Assembly: GCA_003646715.1 (NCBI GenBank)
Contig: QMLL01000062.1
Location: forward strand, 1 to 7,916
Reading direction: 5' to 3'
Length of the DNA stretch: 7,916 nucleotides
Source of the DNA: Deltaproteobacteria bacterium
GTDB taxonomy: Bacteria > Desulfobacterota > Syntrophobacteria > B119-G9
Part shown: piece after piece, positions 6,484 through 7,916 of the stretch
Layout of the letters: each line of letters starts with the position of its first letter
How positions within the stretch are numbered: position 1 is the stretch's first letter
Notes under the pieces: generated by a model
Databases searched by the model: none
What the model was told of the DNA's origin: nothing
What the model saw: the letters and a program-made list of their open reading frames with translations, nothing else
Translations under genes and position numbers: made by a program

Positions 6484-7011
6484 ATGGAGTACAAGGTTAA
6501 TAATGGAAAAATAATCCTGTTAAGAGGGGATATTACAGAAGTTGACGCGGATGCGATTGTGAATCCTGCGAACAAGGATCTGATACTGGGTGGAGGAGTT
6601 GCCGGTGTAATCAGAAAAAAGGGAGGACCAGAAATCCAGGAAGAGTGTAATAAAATTGGGGGAACGTTTGTAGGAGGGGCAGTCATTACTACTGCCGGAA
6701 AACTTAAAGCCAGACACGTAATACATGCAGTGGGTCCAAGAATGGGCGAAGGCGACGAAGACAATAAACTTCGCAATGCAACCCTGAATAGTCTTAAAGT
6801 TGCCGACGAGAACAATTTGAAAAGCATTGTATTTCCCGCAATAAGCACCGGGATTTTCGGTTTTCCCAAGGACAGATGCGCAAATATCATGCTTAGCACA
6901 GTCATCGAGTACCTGAAATCTGACACCGGCCTTGAAGAAGTGATGTTTTGCCTTTATGACGAAGGCACATACAAAATTTTTGAGGAAACTCTAAAGAAGC
7001 TGGCGGGATAA
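6484..7011 (+). CDS. Stand-alone macro domain protein (ADP-ribose binding/hydrolysis)
   Basis: 175 residues, essentially one macro domain. Seen: LLRGDITEVDADAIVNPANKD with GDIT (15-18) and NPAN (27-30), the first ligand loop LGGGVAGVI (35-43), GGPEIQEEC (47-55), an AVITTAGKL strand-turn (66-74), HVIHAVGP (78-85), and the second phosphate loop PAISTGIFGFP (118-128). Known of the family: these proteins bind ADP-ribose or related ligands, and many remove ADP-ribose from proteins, nucleic acids or O-acetyl-ADP-ribose. The first loop reads GGGVA rather than the GGGVD typical of MacroD enzymes and so looks closer to the Af1521 type; activity is likely but not certain. No ADP-ribosyltransferase or DarT-like partner is in the window, and the protein is too short for a DarG antitoxin with its C-terminal domain. 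It lies 44 bases after the FHA-cNMP-PilZ stop and may share its transcript. Confidence 0.9.
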   Translation: MEYKVNNGKIILLRGDITEVDADAIVNPANKDLILGGGVAGVIRKKGGPEIQEECNKIGGTFVGGAVITTAGKLKARHVIHAVGPRMGEGDEDNKLRNATLNSLKVADENNLKSIVFPAISTGIFGFPKDRCANIMLSTVIEYLKSDTGLEEVMFCLYDEGTYKIFEETLKKLAG

Positions 7012-7014
7012 AAT

Positions 7015-7056
7015 CCGGACAGTATAAGGTCAGGGTTGAGCAAGCTTATACATCGG
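7015..7056. terminator. Possible weak bidirectional terminator hairpin between convergent genes
   Basis: GTATAAG (7022-7028) and CTTATAC (7045-7051) form a 7-base inverted repeat with a 16-base loop, extendable by CCG (7015-7017) and CGG (7054-7056) across a small internal loop. It sits between the convergent stop codons, where a shared terminator would be expected, and overlaps the stop codon of the minus-strand gene. The stem is A/T-rich and no U-tract follows on either strand, so this is tentative. Confidence 0.25.
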
Positions 7057-7916
7057 GAAACTTGAGAAATTCTTCCGAGGTTACTTCGGAATCCGCGTTT
7101 TCGGAAGCCAGGTAAAGTATGGATTCTTCGCTCACTGATTCTTTCAGTCTCAGGACCTGATAAACCATCATTGTTTCTTGGGTTTTGGTGATTTCTTTGA
7201 GGCCAATTTCTTCGATATCAAAGTAGAACCGAACGTCAAAGAAAACCTCGGGAGAAATGAGGATTTGATTTGTTTCTTCTGCCAGGCCGGTTAACTCGCG
7301 AGATACTTCTACCGTGTTGCCGATTGCAAAAAGATAATGAAAGCCGTTTACAGGGATGTCTCCCCCGGTAACAAGCCCCGTCTGTATGCCAAAGCTGAAA
7401 ACCAGTTTCTTGGTTAGCTTATTGAAAGTTGAGTCTTTCTCGAGATTGTTAATGGCGTTGAGAGCTGCAAGTACTGCTCTGACTGCAGCGTCCAGTTGCT
7501 TGATCGGCAATCCGAAGATGCCCACCACTTCACCGCCGGATATATCAAGTATAGAACCTTTGTACTGAATAACCGACTTTCTAACGGTACTGATGAAATG
7601 TTGCAAAAGTTGTTGTATTTCCATTGGCGATATTTGGTCATGAATATCTGAAAGATTTGAAATCCGGCAAGTGAGAACCGAGGATACCTGTTCTTTGACC
7701 TCGAAAAATTCTTGTTTGTATTTTTCGCCTTTTTGAAAAAGAATATCCACGATTTCTTCCGGATGTATTCGGCTGAGTTCCTGTTTTAAAAGCCTTTGTT
7801 CAAATTTTTCAATCTGGCCAAGTTTCCAGATTATTATCTGGCCAAGTTCTCTGATTACCCTGCAAACAAAAACAAGTTGATCTCTATCCAGCCTATCTTT
7901 ACCCTGATGGGTCTCA
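7046..7916 (-). CDS. Degenerate class III nucleotide cyclase homologue, N-terminus outside window
   Basis: The minus-strand frame is open to the window edge, so this is the C-terminal 289 residues of a longer protein; GTG at 7750 is internal. Seen: a helical, coiled-coil-like stretch (fragment residues 1-50), a pre-domain SRIHPEEIVDIL like that before cyclase homology domains, then the domain at about 75-257 with IFGLP and AAVRAVLAAL, GIQTGLVTGGDI, IGNTVEVSREL and ILISPEVF aligning to class III cyclases. Key residues differ: the first metal Asp position is Arg (R84), the second is Gly (G128, GGEVVGIFG where GDAVMAVFG is usual), and the Asn and Arg of the VNLAxR segment are both Glu (E203, E207). 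Catalysis is therefore unlikely; a regulatory or ligand-binding role is inferred. The last 30 residues are Ser/Glu-rich. The upstream part may hold a sensor domain such as GAF or FHA, which cannot be seen here. Confidence 0.82.
   Translation of the reverse strand, partial: ETHQGKDRLDRDQLVFVCRVIRELGQIIIWKLGQIEKFEQRLLKQELSRIHPEEIVDILFQKGEKYKQEFFEVKEQVSSVLTCRISNLSDIHDQISPMEIQQLLQHFISTVRKSVIQYKGSILDISGGEVVGIFGLPIKQLDAAVRAVLAALNAINNLEKDSTFNKLTKKLVFSFGIQTGLVTGGDIPVNGFHYLFAIGNTVEVSRELTGLAEETNQILISPEVFFDVRFYFDIEEIGLKEITKTQETMMVYQVLRLKESVSEESILYLASENADSEVTSEEFLKFPDV
7812..7859. repeat. Two-copy 24-base tandem repeat inside the cyclase-like gene
   Basis: Two adjacent 24-base units (7812-7835 and 7836-7859) match at 19 of 24 positions by eye, with the first 13 bases identical (ATCTGGCCAAGTT). 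The unit is exactly eight codons, so the minus-strand protein carries VIRELGQI followed by IIWKLGQI. It looks like an in-frame duplication in the helical linker before the cyclase domain. Confidence 0.8.

Noticed and set aside
6417..6926. 169-codon minus-strand ORF opposite the macro gene
   Set aside because: It is antisense to a clear macro domain, and its Ser/Pro/Leu-rich translation is typical of a shadow frame.
6484..7011. DarTG-type toxin-antitoxin (macro domain antitoxin)
   Set aside because: No DarT-like ADP-ribosyltransferase is adjacent and the protein lacks the additional DarG C-terminal domain; its neighbours are signalling and cyclase-like genes.
7072..7107. Inverted repeats of CTTCCGA and TCGGAAG as a terminator for the macro gene
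   Set aside because: They lie in the Ser/Glu-rich coding end of the minus-strand gene, where repeated Ser-Glu codons produce them, and no T-run follows on the + strand.

Overview
The window is 7.9 kb of tightly packed bacterial DNA with roughly balanced base composition. It holds seven genes, the first and last of which run off the window edges. I see no tRNA, rRNA, CRISPR array, insertion sequence or transposon end, and no gene-free stretch longer than about 105 bases. The gene order (YhaM-like HD nuclease, tmk, holB, PSP1/RicT, metG) combined with an FHA/cyclic-nucleotide/PilZ protein points to a Gram-negative of the Desulfobacterota (former Deltaproteobacteria) type. This is inference from gene content and order; no phylogenetic marker was tested.

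Region 1 (1-5153, + strand) is a compact housekeeping operon. The HD-domain 3'-5' exonuclease (5' end outside the window) is followed after 20 bases by thymidylate kinase. That gene overlaps holB (DNA polymerase III delta') by 19 bases, and holB overlaps the PSP1/RicT gene by 29 bases. After 24 bases comes a two-part methionyl-tRNA synthetase with a fused C-terminal tRNA-binding domain. The block covers nucleotide supply, clamp loading, nucleic-acid turnover and translation. A tmk-holB-RicT-MetRS cluster is also found in Firmicutes such as Bacillus, so it is an old arrangement. The HD protein ends in a disordered tail finishing QLSIF, which resembles a beta-clamp-binding motif and would fit its position next to holB.

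Region 2 (5154-7011, + strand) starts after a 104-base gap with a weak promoter candidate. It encodes a 393-residue protein joining three regulatory input domains: FHA (phosphothreonine), cNMP-binding (cAMP/cGMP) and PilZ (c-di-GMP). It has no DNA-binding or enzymatic domain. A stand-alone macro domain protein (ADP-ribose or related ligand) follows, with its own -10-like TATAAT and a strong ribosome binding site.

Region 3 (7046-7916, - strand) converges on the macro gene. It is the C-terminal part of a class III nucleotide cyclase homologue in which both metal-binding aspartates and the Asn/Arg transition-state pair appear replaced. It is probably a pseudo-cyclase acting as a binding or regulatory module. 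A 24-base in-frame tandem duplication lies in the helical segment before its cyclase domain.

The most notable material is regions 2 and 3: a cluster of second-messenger-type domains (FHA, cNMP, PilZ, macro, degenerate cyclase) beside a housekeeping operon. Whether these genes work together is unproven, and I do not see a clear new defence or mobile system.
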